Positions 1 through 9,700 of a stretch of DNA of 10,952 bases are shown in pieces (the stretch's first letter is position 1; each line of letters starts with the position of its first letter). Origin of the DNA: Baffinella frigidus (lineage: Eukaryota; Cryptophyceae; Cryptomonadales; Baffinellaceae); contig MU646339.1 of NCBI GenBank assembly GCA_026770585.1, forward strand, positions 1,156,280 to 1,167,231, in the 5' to 3' direction. The notes below the pieces were generated by a model that saw nothing but the letters and a program-made list of their open reading frames with translations, was not told the DNA's origin and did not search any database. Made by a program: the position numbers and the translations under genes.

Positions 1-57
1 GCCCTACGGTGGTCCTGGGGGGGGCGGCGGCTCCTTATGAGCGAGGTACCCCTCTAG
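1..57 (+). repeat. palindromic-module copy (CTTATGAGCGAGGTACCCCT family)
   Basis: The stretch runs from a GCCCTACGGTGGTCCT motif through a G run to CTTATGAGCGAGGTACCCCT. Related copies lie inverted at 446-493, direct at 510-555 and direct at 1568-1611, so this is a dispersed short repeat. It is cut by the window edge, so its left end is unknown. No coding signal is seen. Confidence 0.7.
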
Positions 58-82
58 GGCGACCATCCCTCGCCGTCCAAAA

Positions 83-186
83 GAGCGAGCGAGCGAGAGA
101 GAGCGAGAGCGAGAGAGAGATATACAGAGATAGAGCGAGAGAGAGAGGGAGAGGGAGAGGGAGAGGGAGAGACTCTCTCTCTCTCG
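83..186 (+). repeat. GA-rich microsatellite
   Basis: A purine-only simple repeat: GAGC units, then GA units, then four to five GGGAGA units (about 146-172), ending in a short CT run. The open frames across it on both strands (Arg/Glu-rich or Ser/Leu-rich) are low-complexity by-products and not genes. Confidence 0.9.
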
Positions 187-220
187 TCCTCACAGCACAG
201 CGCACGATCTGTGAGGACTA

Positions 221-358
221 CCCTTAAGTTGCGAAGGTATCCCTTAAGTGGCGAGGGGGTCATATGTGGCCCCCAGCAGGTCCTACGCTCCTACACAGGC
301 CTAGGCAGGAGCGTAATACGCTACTCGCCATTTAAGGGGTAGGCCCGCCACTTAAGGG
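221..358. mobile_element. MITE-like element with nested inverted repeats (CCCTTAAGTGGCGAG family)
   Basis: Inner arms are ATCCCTTAAGTGGCGAG at 239-255 and its near-complement at 324-340 (one C/T difference in the 15-bp core). A second, outer pair lies at 221-236 and 346-358, so two arm pairs are nested. Inside, TACGCTCCT at 284-292 pairs with AGGAGCGTA at 307-315. The same terminal repeat bounds the elements at 8405-8528 and 9490-9583. There is no coding capacity, as expected of a non-autonomous element. Confidence 0.75.
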
Positions 359-413
359 ATAGGCCCGCCTCGATCCACGCGCCACTCTCGCTCTCCCGAG
401 GCGGGCCTATCCC
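356..413. repeat. 17-bp perfect inverted repeat
   Basis: GGGATAGGCCCGCCTCG at 356-372 is matched by its exact complement at 397-413, with a 24-bp loop. A third, shorter copy of the right arm (CGAGGCGGGCCTA) follows at 433-445. It adjoins the outer arm of the preceding element and may be part of the same insertion. Confidence 0.8.
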
Positions 414-445
414 AGGCTTCTTGGCCGTTGGTCGAGGCGGGCCTA

Positions 446-560
446 CAGGGGCACCTCGCTCATAAGAAACTGCGCCCCCTTAGGACCCTACGGTAGGACC
501 ATGCCTAGGGCCCTATGGTGGTCCTAAGGGGGGGGGCGGTTTCTTATGAGAGGTATCCCT
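446..560. repeat. long imperfect palindrome
   Basis: The left arm (446-493), read in complement, gives CCTACCGTAGGGTCCTAAGGG followed by a TTTCTTATGAGCGAGG-type motif. The right arm (505-556) carries the same motifs in forward order. The result is a roughly 115-bp inverted duplication of the module also seen at 1-57 and 1568-1611. Confidence 0.7.
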
Positions 561-580
561 ATAGTCCTGGCACGCTCAGG

Positions 581-660
581 GCTCGGGACGGGTGGGCCCA
601 CCTCGGGACGGACGGGCCCGCCTCGGGACGGATGGGCCCGCCTCAGGGCGGGCACGCGCC
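581..660 (+). repeat. 20-bp tandem repeat overlapping the RPC4 stop codon
   Basis: Units at 581-600, 601-620 and 621-640 follow the pattern CCTCGGGACGGACGGGCCCG with one to three changes. A weaker fourth unit at 641-660 contains the stop codon and the last codons of exon 10. The array may have been seeded from the end of the coding sequence and extended into the 3' untranslated region. Confidence 0.85.
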
Positions 661-756
661 GGCGAGGAGGGATTCGAGGTTGGGGGTGAGGAGGAGGCGG
701 CCCTCGACGTCCCCGAGGTGGAAGAGGTCGTGACTGTCTTCCTGCCGCCCCACCAC
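643..756 (-). CDS. RPC4: RPC4 exon 10 (terminal exon, C-terminus and stop)
   Basis: The exon follows the best acceptor in the window: a pyrimidine-rich TGTCTTCTCCAG with the exon starting at GTGGTGGGG. It encodes 37 residues (VVGRQED..., HLGDVEGR, TPNLESLL, ending AGACPP) and a TGA at 645-643. The end matches the known RPC4 C-terminus (human: a VLGHV...SPDFESLL pattern, from memory of the family). Incoming phase is 0. I see no duplicate of this exon, unlike most others in the window. No AATAAA or TGTAA polyadenylation motif was noticed downstream. Confidence 0.9.
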   Translation of the reverse strand: MVGRQEDSHDLFHLGDVEGRLLLTPNLESLLAGACPP

Positions 757-3700
757 CTGGAGAAGACAGGCACGTGGCCGGGTTAGACACACGTGCAGCA
801 GTGTTAGACGCACCGGATGGCTGTGGAAGACAGCCACGTGGCCGTGTTGGACAGACAGATAGTTGTGGAAGACAGGCACGTAGCCGTGTCGGACGCGCAG
901 ACGGCCGTCTTAGACACACATGTAGCAGTGTTAGACACACTGGATAGCTATGCAAGACAGTCACGTAGACATGGAAGACATACACATGGCTCTGGAAGAC
1001 AGACACATAGCCGTGTCAGACAGACACATAGCCGTACCAGAAGCTCCTCTGGGCAGCCTCAGAGAAATCGAAGGTGGCAGCGCTAATCCCAAGTGGAAAC
1101 CTTTTCAATTTCAAAAACACCGGCAATGAGATTTACTACACAGAACGATCTTTACTAGTGATATAAAAGCAAAAGTGCAGTAATTTTCATTGGATCCAGT
1201 TTGTTAAATTGAAAAGGTTTCCACATTAAATCAGTGCGGCGCCCTCTGCCAATAGTGCTTTCCTCTCGATCAACGATGCTCACCCCCTTTCTAAGGAGGG
1301 ACCTTTATCTTAGTATACGTTGTATACTTGGGTGATATACGACTCTGGGTAGGTGACCGTTCGACATCTTCTTGTCTCGTGTCGCCTCCCCCGCGTCTAT
1401 CAACCTCCATCAACGGTGCTCACCCCCTCTCTAAGGAGCGAGACTTTGATGAGCAGCAACACGGCCGCCATCTATGCACCCCTACCGAGGCTGGGCCTGA
1501 GCAGGACCTGTGCCCTCCTCCCCCTAGGACCACCATAGGGCCCTAAGCACAGGCCTGGTGTAGGCTCCTAGGGGGTGGCGCTTTCTTATGAACGAGGTAC
1601 CCCTGTAGGGCATTCTAGGAACTGTCGAGAGACCACCTGTGGCGTTTCCCTCAACCCCAAACCCTAAACCGTAGGCTCCTCAGTGCAGGAGCTCCTAGCT
1701 GTGTAGGAGCTCCTAGGGTCGGTCTACACACTATCGTGGCCGGCTTACACGCGACCAATCCACCGTTTCACGGGGCGGGCGTGCCTGCAGGAGGAAGGTG
1801 CGCTGGGTTCCTCTGCGCAGCCTCGGGGAAGTATGTACATATGCCAACACGCCCCGAGAATCCCCACGTTCACAACTTTTTTTAAAGGCTCGCAACCTGC
1901 TGGAGGAAGTTGCTCCTAGCTGTGTAGGAGATCCCAGGGTTTAGGGTTTGACAGACGGGCGTGCCTGCTGGAGGAAGTTGCTCTGCGCGGCTTCGGAGAC
2001 GTCGAACGTCACCGCGCCCAGCTTCAGCGTGATTTTCCCGGACTTGTGGATCCGCATTTTGCCCATCCTCCCCGCGGGCTGTTTTAGGGGTTGGTTTAGG
2101 GGTTGGCTGGGTTAGAGTTTAGCTGAACCCTGTCTGCGAGAACGTGACCGCGCCCAGCTTGAGCGTGATTTCCCCGGATTTGAGGATCCGCATCGTGCCC
2201 ATGCTTCCTGCAGGCTGTTTGAGCGGTTGGTTTCGGGGTTAGCTGGTTTAGAATTCAGCTGGTTTAGGGTTTAGCTAAACACTGTCTGAGAGAAGGTGAC
2301 CGCGCAGGGTGACTTTCCGGGGTTTGTTGACTTTTCGGGATTTGTTGACCATCCCGGATTTGTGGATCCGCATTTTCCCCATCCTCCCCGCGGGCTGTTT
2401 CCCGGGGGGTAGTTTGGGGTTTAGGGTTTAGGGTGTGGGGTTTAGGGTTTAGGGTTTAGGGTTGAGTGTTTAGGGTTTAGGGTTTAGGGTTTAAGGTTTA
2501 GGGGTTTGGGTTCAGGGTTTAGGTGCTGTGTAGGGTGTAGGGTGTAGGGTGTAGGGTGTAGGGTGTAGGGTGTAGGGTGTAGGGTGTAGGGTGTAGGGTT
2601 CAGGGTGTAGGGTGTAGGGTGTAGGGTGGAGGGTGTAGGGTGTAGGGTGGAGGGTGTAGGGTGTAGGGTGTAGGGTGTAGGGTGTAGGGTGTAGGGTGTA
2701 GGGTGTAGGGTTCAGGGTGCAGGGTGTAGGGTGTAGGGTGCAGGGTGTAGGGTGTAGGGTGTAGGGTGCAGGGCGTAGGGTGTAGGGTGCAGGGTGTAGG
2801 GTGTAGGGGCAAACCTGGTTGCTGAGGGGGTTGGAGGTTCAGGGTTCAGGGTTCAGGGTTTAGGGCTCAGGGCTCAGGGTTCCGGGTTCAGGGTTTAGGG
2901 GTTAGGTGCTGTTTAGGGTTTAGGGTTTAGTGTTTAGGGTTTAGGGTTTAGGGTATTGGGTGTAGGATGTAGGGTATAGTGTGTAGTGTGTAGTGTGTAG
3001 TGTGTAGTGTGTAGTGTGTAGTGTGTAGGGTGTAGGGTGTAGGGGCAAACCTGGTTGCTGAGGGGGTTGGAGGTTCAGGGTTCAGGGTTCAAGATTCAGG
3101 GATTAAGGTTGAGGGTTCAGGGTTCAGGGTGTAGGGTGTAGGGTGTAGGGTGTAGGGTGTAGGGTGCAGGGTGCAGGGTGTAGGGTATAGGGTATAGGGT
3201 ATAGGGTGTAGGAGCAAACCTGGTTGGCAAGGGGGTTGGGGTGACGCGGCGCGGCCTGCCCCCAATCCTCCTCCTTGTTCTCCTGCGTTTGAGGTTTAGG
3301 GTTTAGGGTTTGGGGCTCTACTCGGTGGGCTACGAGGCCTGCCCCCAGTCCTCCTCTTTGTTCTCCTGCGTTTGGGGGTTAGGGTTTAGGGTTGGGGGTT
3401 CCACTCCATCTCACACACAAAGCAACCATCTTACACACAATGTAACCATCTCACACACGATGTAACCCTCGGTGGGCTACGAGGGCTTCGTTGACCCCGG
3501 ATTCCGGGGTGTTACATGACTGATTTGCGTTACTTAACGTTACTTTTCTTCAGGTAAGTTGACTTTTGATGAAAGGTTCGTAGTCCACCCAGTGGTGGGG
3601 TTTAGGGTTTAGGGTTTAGGGTTTAGGGTTTAGGGTTTAGGGTTTAGGGTTTAGGGTTTAGGGTTTAGGGTTTAGGGTTTGGGGTTTAGGGTTTAAGGTT

Positions 3701-6700
3701 TGGGGTTTAGGGTTTAGGGTTTAGGGGTTGGGGAGACGCGGCGGGGCCTGTCCCCAATCCTCCTCTTTGTTTTCCTGTGTTTAGGATTTAGGGTTGGGGG
3801 TTTGGGGTTTGGGGTTTTAGGGTTTAGGGTTTAGGGTTTAGGGTTTAGGGTTTAGGGTTTAGGGTTTAGGGTTGAAAGTTTAGGGTTTAGGGTTTAGGGT
3901 TTAGGGTTTAGGGTTGGTTTAGGACCAAATTAGCGAGGGCAAATAGACAGAGGCAGAAGGGGGCCCCTACACCCTACACCCCCGCACACCTTCGCACCGC
4001 ACACCTTCAACCCCGGGGGCCCATGCCAGGTCATTTGTCGGAATGGGGCACCTCAGGTATAGCATCGTCGGGAATGCTAGCCAGCTTTAGGGGTAAGTGT
4101 TGTGGGTTGTAGCGTTCAGGGTGGAGTGCTTATGGTTCAGAGATCAAGGTTTAGGGCTGAGGGTTCAGGGTTCACGGCCTGGTGTCCTGTGTTCTGTGTT
4201 CTGTGTTCAGCATTTAGCATTTAGCATTGAGTGATTCGTGTTTAGCGTTTAGTGTTGAGTGTTTAGTGTTGAATGTTTACTGATGAGTGTTTAGCGTTTA
4301 GTGTTTAGTGTTTAGTGTTGAGTGTTTACTGATGAGTGTTAAGTGTTTAGGGTATAGGAACGCGGGCATGGGATCGTGAGGAATGCCAGCCGGCTGAGTG
4401 TTGAGGGTTGAGGGTCCAGGGTCCAGGAATCTGGGTTCAGGCCTGTGGGTTCACGGTTCACGGTGTAGGGGTTTGTGTTCAGTGTTCAGTGTTCAGTGTG
4501 CAGAGTCCATGTCGGGCGTAGGGTGTAGGGTTTAGGGTGTAGAGTGTAGGGTGCAGGGTGTAGGGTGTAGGGTGTAGGGTGCAGGGTGTAGGGTGTAGGA
4601 TGTAGGGTGTAGGGTGTAGGGTGCAGGGTGCAGGGTGCAGGGTGTAGGGTGTAGGGCGTAGGGTGTAGGGTGTAGGGTGTAGTGTTGAGGGTGTAGGGCG
4701 TAGGATGTAGTACCTCCGGCATGGGTTCCTCGGGAATCCCCGCACCCTGCGCGAATGGGAGCGTTGATGGGAGCTGGAAGATCAGCAGCCTGTGTGGGGG
4801 TTGGGGAGGTTTAGAAGGGTTTAGGGGTTTGCGTTTAGGGTTTGTGGTTTAGGGGTGTAGGGTTTAGGGTTTAGGGTTTAGAGTCAAGGGTTCAGGGTTT
4901 AGAGTTTAGGGTTTAAGGTCTAGGGTCTAGGGTCTGGGGGTTAGGGTGATTTGTTTAGCCTGTTGAGGTGTTTGGTGTTTGGGTTCAGGGTTTAGAACCT
5001 AGGGTCCAGGGTCAGGAACGTAGGGTTTCGGGTTTAGCTAGTTAAAGTTTAGGGTTTAGTTAACATTAAAATGTACATTCAAGGGTTCTTGTTTCGCCTG
5101 TCACGCGTTTTGTAATTTAGGATTCAGGGTGTAGGGTGTAGGGTGTAGGGTCTATGTTTTAGAGCGCTGCCCACCGAGACAAACGTCGAGAGTGGAACGT
5201 CTCCAAAAAAAAGTGGAACCTCCGTTAACTTAAGGTAACGGTGGAGTTCGGGTTTTGCCTGTCGCGCGGCTTGCCCTCCTCGTCCAGAGACGGAGCCAGC
5301 AGATCCTGGATTTAGGATTTGAGGGATTTATCTTCGTATACGTTGCATACTCGGGGATATATGACTCTGGGTAGGTGACTCTCTAGAGCATCTTTCTGCT
5401 CTCGCGTGTCGCCTCCCAGAAACCTAAACCCTAACCCCAACCCTAAAGGCTTCAGATGTTTGGATATACCGCGGGTTCGGATAGCAGATCCTAGTTTAGG
5501 GTTTTAGGGGTCTAGTCGCGGCGAGTGTTTGTAAAAAACACGCACCGGCAACGAAATACACTACACACATGGATCAAGCTAGTAATGATAAAAGCATTTG
5601 TTTAGTAAGTTTCGTTACCGCTGCGTGTTATCAGAAATACTCGTCCGGATGAGATTTCCCGCGGGGTTGGATATTTGGACGCGACTCAGCACACTATGTA
5701 CAAACCAAAAAACTGGACTCCGCCTCGGAGACTAAGGAGGGTCCCATCTCGGAGGACCTAGAGTCAGGACTCTCTGGCACCCCCCCTCTCTCGCTGCTGC
5801 CCCCTCTCGCCAACCCTCTCAGATATGGTTTCGGGTTTCGTGTTTCGTGTTCCGGATTCCGGGTTTCGTGTTCCGAGTTTCGTGTTCCGAGTTTCGGGTT
5901 CCAGATTCCGTGTTCCGGGTTTCGTGTTCCGTGTTCCGGACGTGTTCCGTGTTCCGTGTTCCGTGTTCCGTGTTCCGTGTTCCGTGTTCCGTGTTCCGGA
6001 TCCGGGATCCGGGATCCGGGATCCGGGTTTTGTGTTCCGGGTTTCGGGTTTCGTGTTCCGGGTTTCGTGTTCCGGGATCCGGGATCCGGGTTTCGTGCTC
6101 CGGGTTCCATGTTTCGTGTTCCGGGATCCGGGTTTCCGGATCCGGGATCCGGGATTCGGGTTTCGGGATTGAACCTCTTGCGCCCCCTGCTGGTTGACAA
6201 CCTCCGCAGAGTGCCTGGTTTAAGGTTTAGGTTCAGGGTTTAGGGTTTAGGGTTCAGGGTCTAGGGTTTAGTGTACAGGATTTGGGATTGAGTGTTTAGT
6301 GTTTAGGGGTCGGGGTTTCGGGTTTCGGGTTTCGGGTTTCGGGTTTCGGGTTTAGGGTTCAGGGTTAAGGGTTTAGGGTTTAGGGTTCAGGGTTAAGGGT
6401 TTGGAGTTTGGGGTTTGGGGTTTGGGGTTTAGGGACTTCAACGACTTGTCCTGCAGCAGGGTGTAGGATTTCAAGGGTTCAGGGTTCAGGATTTCGGGTT
6501 TCGGGTTTCGGATTTCGGGTTTCGGGTCTATTGTTCAAGGTTTAGGGTTTAGGTTTTAGGGTTCAGGGTTCTGGGTCGGGGGGGGGAGGTACACCTGAGC
6601 CATCGCGATCGGATTCTCGAGGAATCACCGCGACTCGATCCGACCCCCCCTATGCTTTCTGGTATAACCTTATCCGTAGGAACCCCCCTATGCCCCTGCG

Positions 6701-9700
6701 GGATGCCTACCGTAGGGTCCTAGGTCTTATCGCTTAGGGGTTATTCAAAATCCCTTTGTAACCCGCTGTGTGGTTGGCCACTTAGCAGCCACCTGTGGCT
6801 TCACGGATACAGTCCATCTAAACGATTTGTTGTAGAATCTTATCCAGTTGCATTGGATTCTAACCGCATTTCCCCCGGATATCCGGGGGGAAAGGAACTC
6901 GGCCGCTGCTAAGTGGGAGGACGGTACATGGCCATCGCGATCGGGTTCTCGAGGAATCGCCGCGACTCGATCTGAAGCCCCCTATTCTCCTACGGGTTGC
7001 CTACCGTAGGGTCCTAGGTCTTATCGCTTAGGGGTTATTCAAAATCCCTTCAAAGTCCGCTGTGCGGCCACGCCAGGCTCTTGGGTAGGGTATTCCATGT
7101 TCGTTTTTGGAGCCGTTTGTTCGTTTTTGGAGCCGTTTTCTTCAAAACATTGACTTTTGAGTACCATTTTCCCTTGAAAAAATCACTTTTTAACCCCCCC
7201 CCCTCCAGCCCTGCGTGGTTGGGGGGGGCGGTACATGGCCATCGCGATCGGGTTCTCGAGGAATCGCCGCGACTCGATCTGCTTCAGCTCCTGCGCGAGT
7301 TTGGTGTTTGGTGTTTGGTGTTTATGGTTTATGGTTTATTGTTTATCATTTATTATTTATTGTTTATTGTTTATTGTTTATTGTTTGTTGTTTATTGTTA
7401 AGTGTGAGTGTTTGGTGTTGAGTGTTTAGTGCGATTTTTTAGAGTTGAGTGTTTAGTGTGAGTGTTTAGAGTTCAGTGTTTAGTGTTTAGTGTTTAGGGT
7501 TAAGTGTTTAGGGTTTGGGGAGCAGGGTTTGGTGTTTAGGGGTGAGGACCTCGATAGTGACGGGCGGGACGAGCTTTGCCGGTTCCCACTTCTTAGTCTT
7601 TAGTGTTCAGCTTTTAGGGGTTACTAGCTCTGTCCCACTTCGATTTCGTCTCGCCATCAATTCGCCCCCCCCCCCCGTTTTTCAGATAAATTTTGAACCC
7701 CCTCCCCATGAAATTGACCTGAGAACTTTCAGGGAGGGGCGAATTGATGGCGAGACGAAATCGAGGTGGGACAGAGCTAGTGTGAGGGGTTAGAATCTCG
7801 ATAGTGACGGGCGGGACGAGCTTTGCCGGGTCCCACTTCTTAGTGTCTAGTATTTAGGGCTTGGGGGTTAGGGCTTTCTTCGCGGTCCTGAATAGATTTA
7901 ATTTCAGATTTGGCTTGGCGTTTGAGCCATTTCGTACTTTCAGGGCTTGAAAATAGCTGGGTTTGTACCATAAATCTTTTAGATGGACAATTCCCGGAAT
8001 TAAGTCTATTCAGGTCCGGAACTAGGTTAGGACCTCGATAGTGACGGGCGGGACGAGCTTTTCCGGGTCCCACTTCTTGTCTGCCGTGATCGTCCGGAAC
8101 CTGTCGGTCAAGGGTTGAGGGTTGAGGGTTTGGGGTCTAGGGTTTAGGGGTTAGGGTTTGTGGTTGAGGGTTGGTGGTTTGGGGTTTGGGGTTTAGGATT
8201 TGGGGGTTCGAGGCCGTGATTGTCCGGAACCTGAAATGCAAAGGTCTTGCTGGTGGGTTTAGGGTTTAGGGTTTTTGGTTTAGGGTTGACTTTAAGGTTT
8301 AGGGTCGAGAGATGCCGTCCGTGAGGGTGGCGTTCATGCCCTTCGCCTAAACCCTAAATCCTCAACCCCACACCCTCAACCCTACATCCTACAACCTGCA
8401 CCTGATCCCTTAAGTGCCCATAGGGTGAAGATTCACCCTCCAAAGGGTGAAGATTCACCCTAACTCGCCCTAGGCAGGTCCTAGGGCCCTACCGTAGGGC
8501 GTGTGAGCTCACTCGCCACTTGAGGGATACCCACCACTCCAAACACACTCCAAACAGGAAACGCTCACCGTTGAGCCCCACCCCCCAAACCCTGGATCTA
8601 AATTACGCTAAATCACGGTGCCTAAATCACGATTGAGATCCAGAGTTTGGGGTTGAGGGTTTGGAGCTCAAAGGCGAGTGCTTGAGGTTTGGAGTGTTAG
8701 GAGATTCCGCAAGGCTCATAGACGATTGTATCACTCAACTCTAGGCTGCGGGGCCTACCTAAGACCTGTATCGAGAGTAGTAAAGAAGTGTTGGGAGATT
8801 CACGTACGGCGAGTGCTTCATGTTTGGAGTGTGGGGTATAGGGTGCAGGTTGTAGGGTGTAGGTTTAATGGATTGGGGTTTAGGATAAGGGCATGGAGTG
8901 TTGGGAGACTCACGGCTGGAAGCTGAGGCCGAGCAAATCAGCCGCGAGAGTTGCAGAGATGCCTAATCCCCATCCCCAACCCTGAGCCCCAAACACTAAA
9001 CCCCGACGCGAAACCACGCCCAAACCCTGAAGCTGAATCATCTGAATAACTGAACGTTGGTGGCCGAGGATGGTTCATGAGGATGGTTCATGAGGATGGT
9101 TCATGAGGATGCCCTTCACGTAAACCCCACACCGCACACCGCACACCCAACACCTTGAAAAGGAAGCACTCACCGTTGCGAGCCCCGCACGCTAGACCCC
9201 AGACCTTAAGCCCTATACCCTAAACTTAAGCCCGATACCCTAAACTTAAGCCCTACACCCTAACCTTAAGCCCTATACCTTAACCCCAAGCCCTATACCC
9301 TCAACTCGAAAGGACGCACCGTTGGTGACCGAGGATGTCGGCGGCGAGGGTGGGCGAGATGCCCTTCACCTAAACCCCACCCCCCACCCCCCACACCCTA
9401 CACCCAACAACCTACACTCAACACCTTGAAAATGAAGCTCACGGTTGCGAGCCACGCACGCTAGACCCCTACCCTTAACCTTAAGCCCTATCCCTTAAGT
9501 GGCGAGTAGGCTCATACGCCCTACCATAGGGCCCTAGGACCTCTTGCTGGTCAAATTTGACCAGCTCGCCACTTAAGGGTGATACCCTAAACTCCAAAGG
9601 ACACACCGTTGGTGGCCGAGGATGTCCGCGGCGAGGGTGGGCGAGATGCCCTTCACCGCCTTGCGGATCCGCACCGCCGTCAGCTCGTCCTCCCCGATCT

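Larger units (their letters stand above)
2791..3091 (+). repeat. 65-bp exact direct repeat, 236 bp apart
   Basis: 2791-2855 and 3027-3091 appear identical base for base, including the exon 8 tail copy and CTGAGGGGGTTGGAGG. Such identity among degenerate arrays points to a recent duplication. Confidence 0.85.
6705..7050 (+). repeat. 52-bp exact direct repeat beside exon 4 copies
   Basis: 6705-6756 and 6999-7050 appear identical (from GCCTACCGTAGGGTCCTAGG to CAAAATCCCTT). Each lies 40-70 bp to the right of an exon 4 copy (6599-6639 and 6928-6974), so the duplicated unit was exon tail plus flank, about 170 bp or more. Confidence 0.88.

Noticed and set aside
592-786. 64-codon open frame on + (Glu/Val-rich)
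   Set aside because: It is the antisense shadow of exon 10. The minus frame matches the RPC4 C-terminus and has a strong acceptor.
524-1006. 160-codon open frame on minus
   Set aside because: It reads the 21-bp minisatellite and crosses exon 10 in a different frame. The true coding frame here is the one ending at 643.
2600-2812. Open frame with repeated LHPTPYT on minus (also 4479-4745)
   Set aside because: A pure product of the 7-bp TGTAGGG array, in which all frames can stay open. There is no initiation or splice context.
3406-3465. Three 20-bp repeats as a possible CRISPR
   Set aside because: The units are head to tail with no spacers, in a spliced eukaryotic gene.
3601-3723. True chromosome end
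   Set aside because: The arrays are short, degenerate, of both orientations and interleaved with phase-consistent exons on both sides, so they are interstitial.
5694-6243. Open frames of 95-168 codons on both strands (VFRVPCS / NPEHGTR)
   Set aside because: They arise from the TTCCGGG-type heptamer array. Overlapping long frames on both strands with 7-residue periodicity indicate a repeat, not a gene.
6436-6470. Possible small exon (CTGCAG|GACAAGTCG on minus, DKSLKS)
   Set aside because: No donor in a fitting phase and no similarity to another island. Exon 4 joins exon 5 without it.
7840-8073. 77-codon open frame on minus
   Set aside because: It runs through an inverted-repeat element and overlaps exon 3 in another frame. 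No family resemblance.
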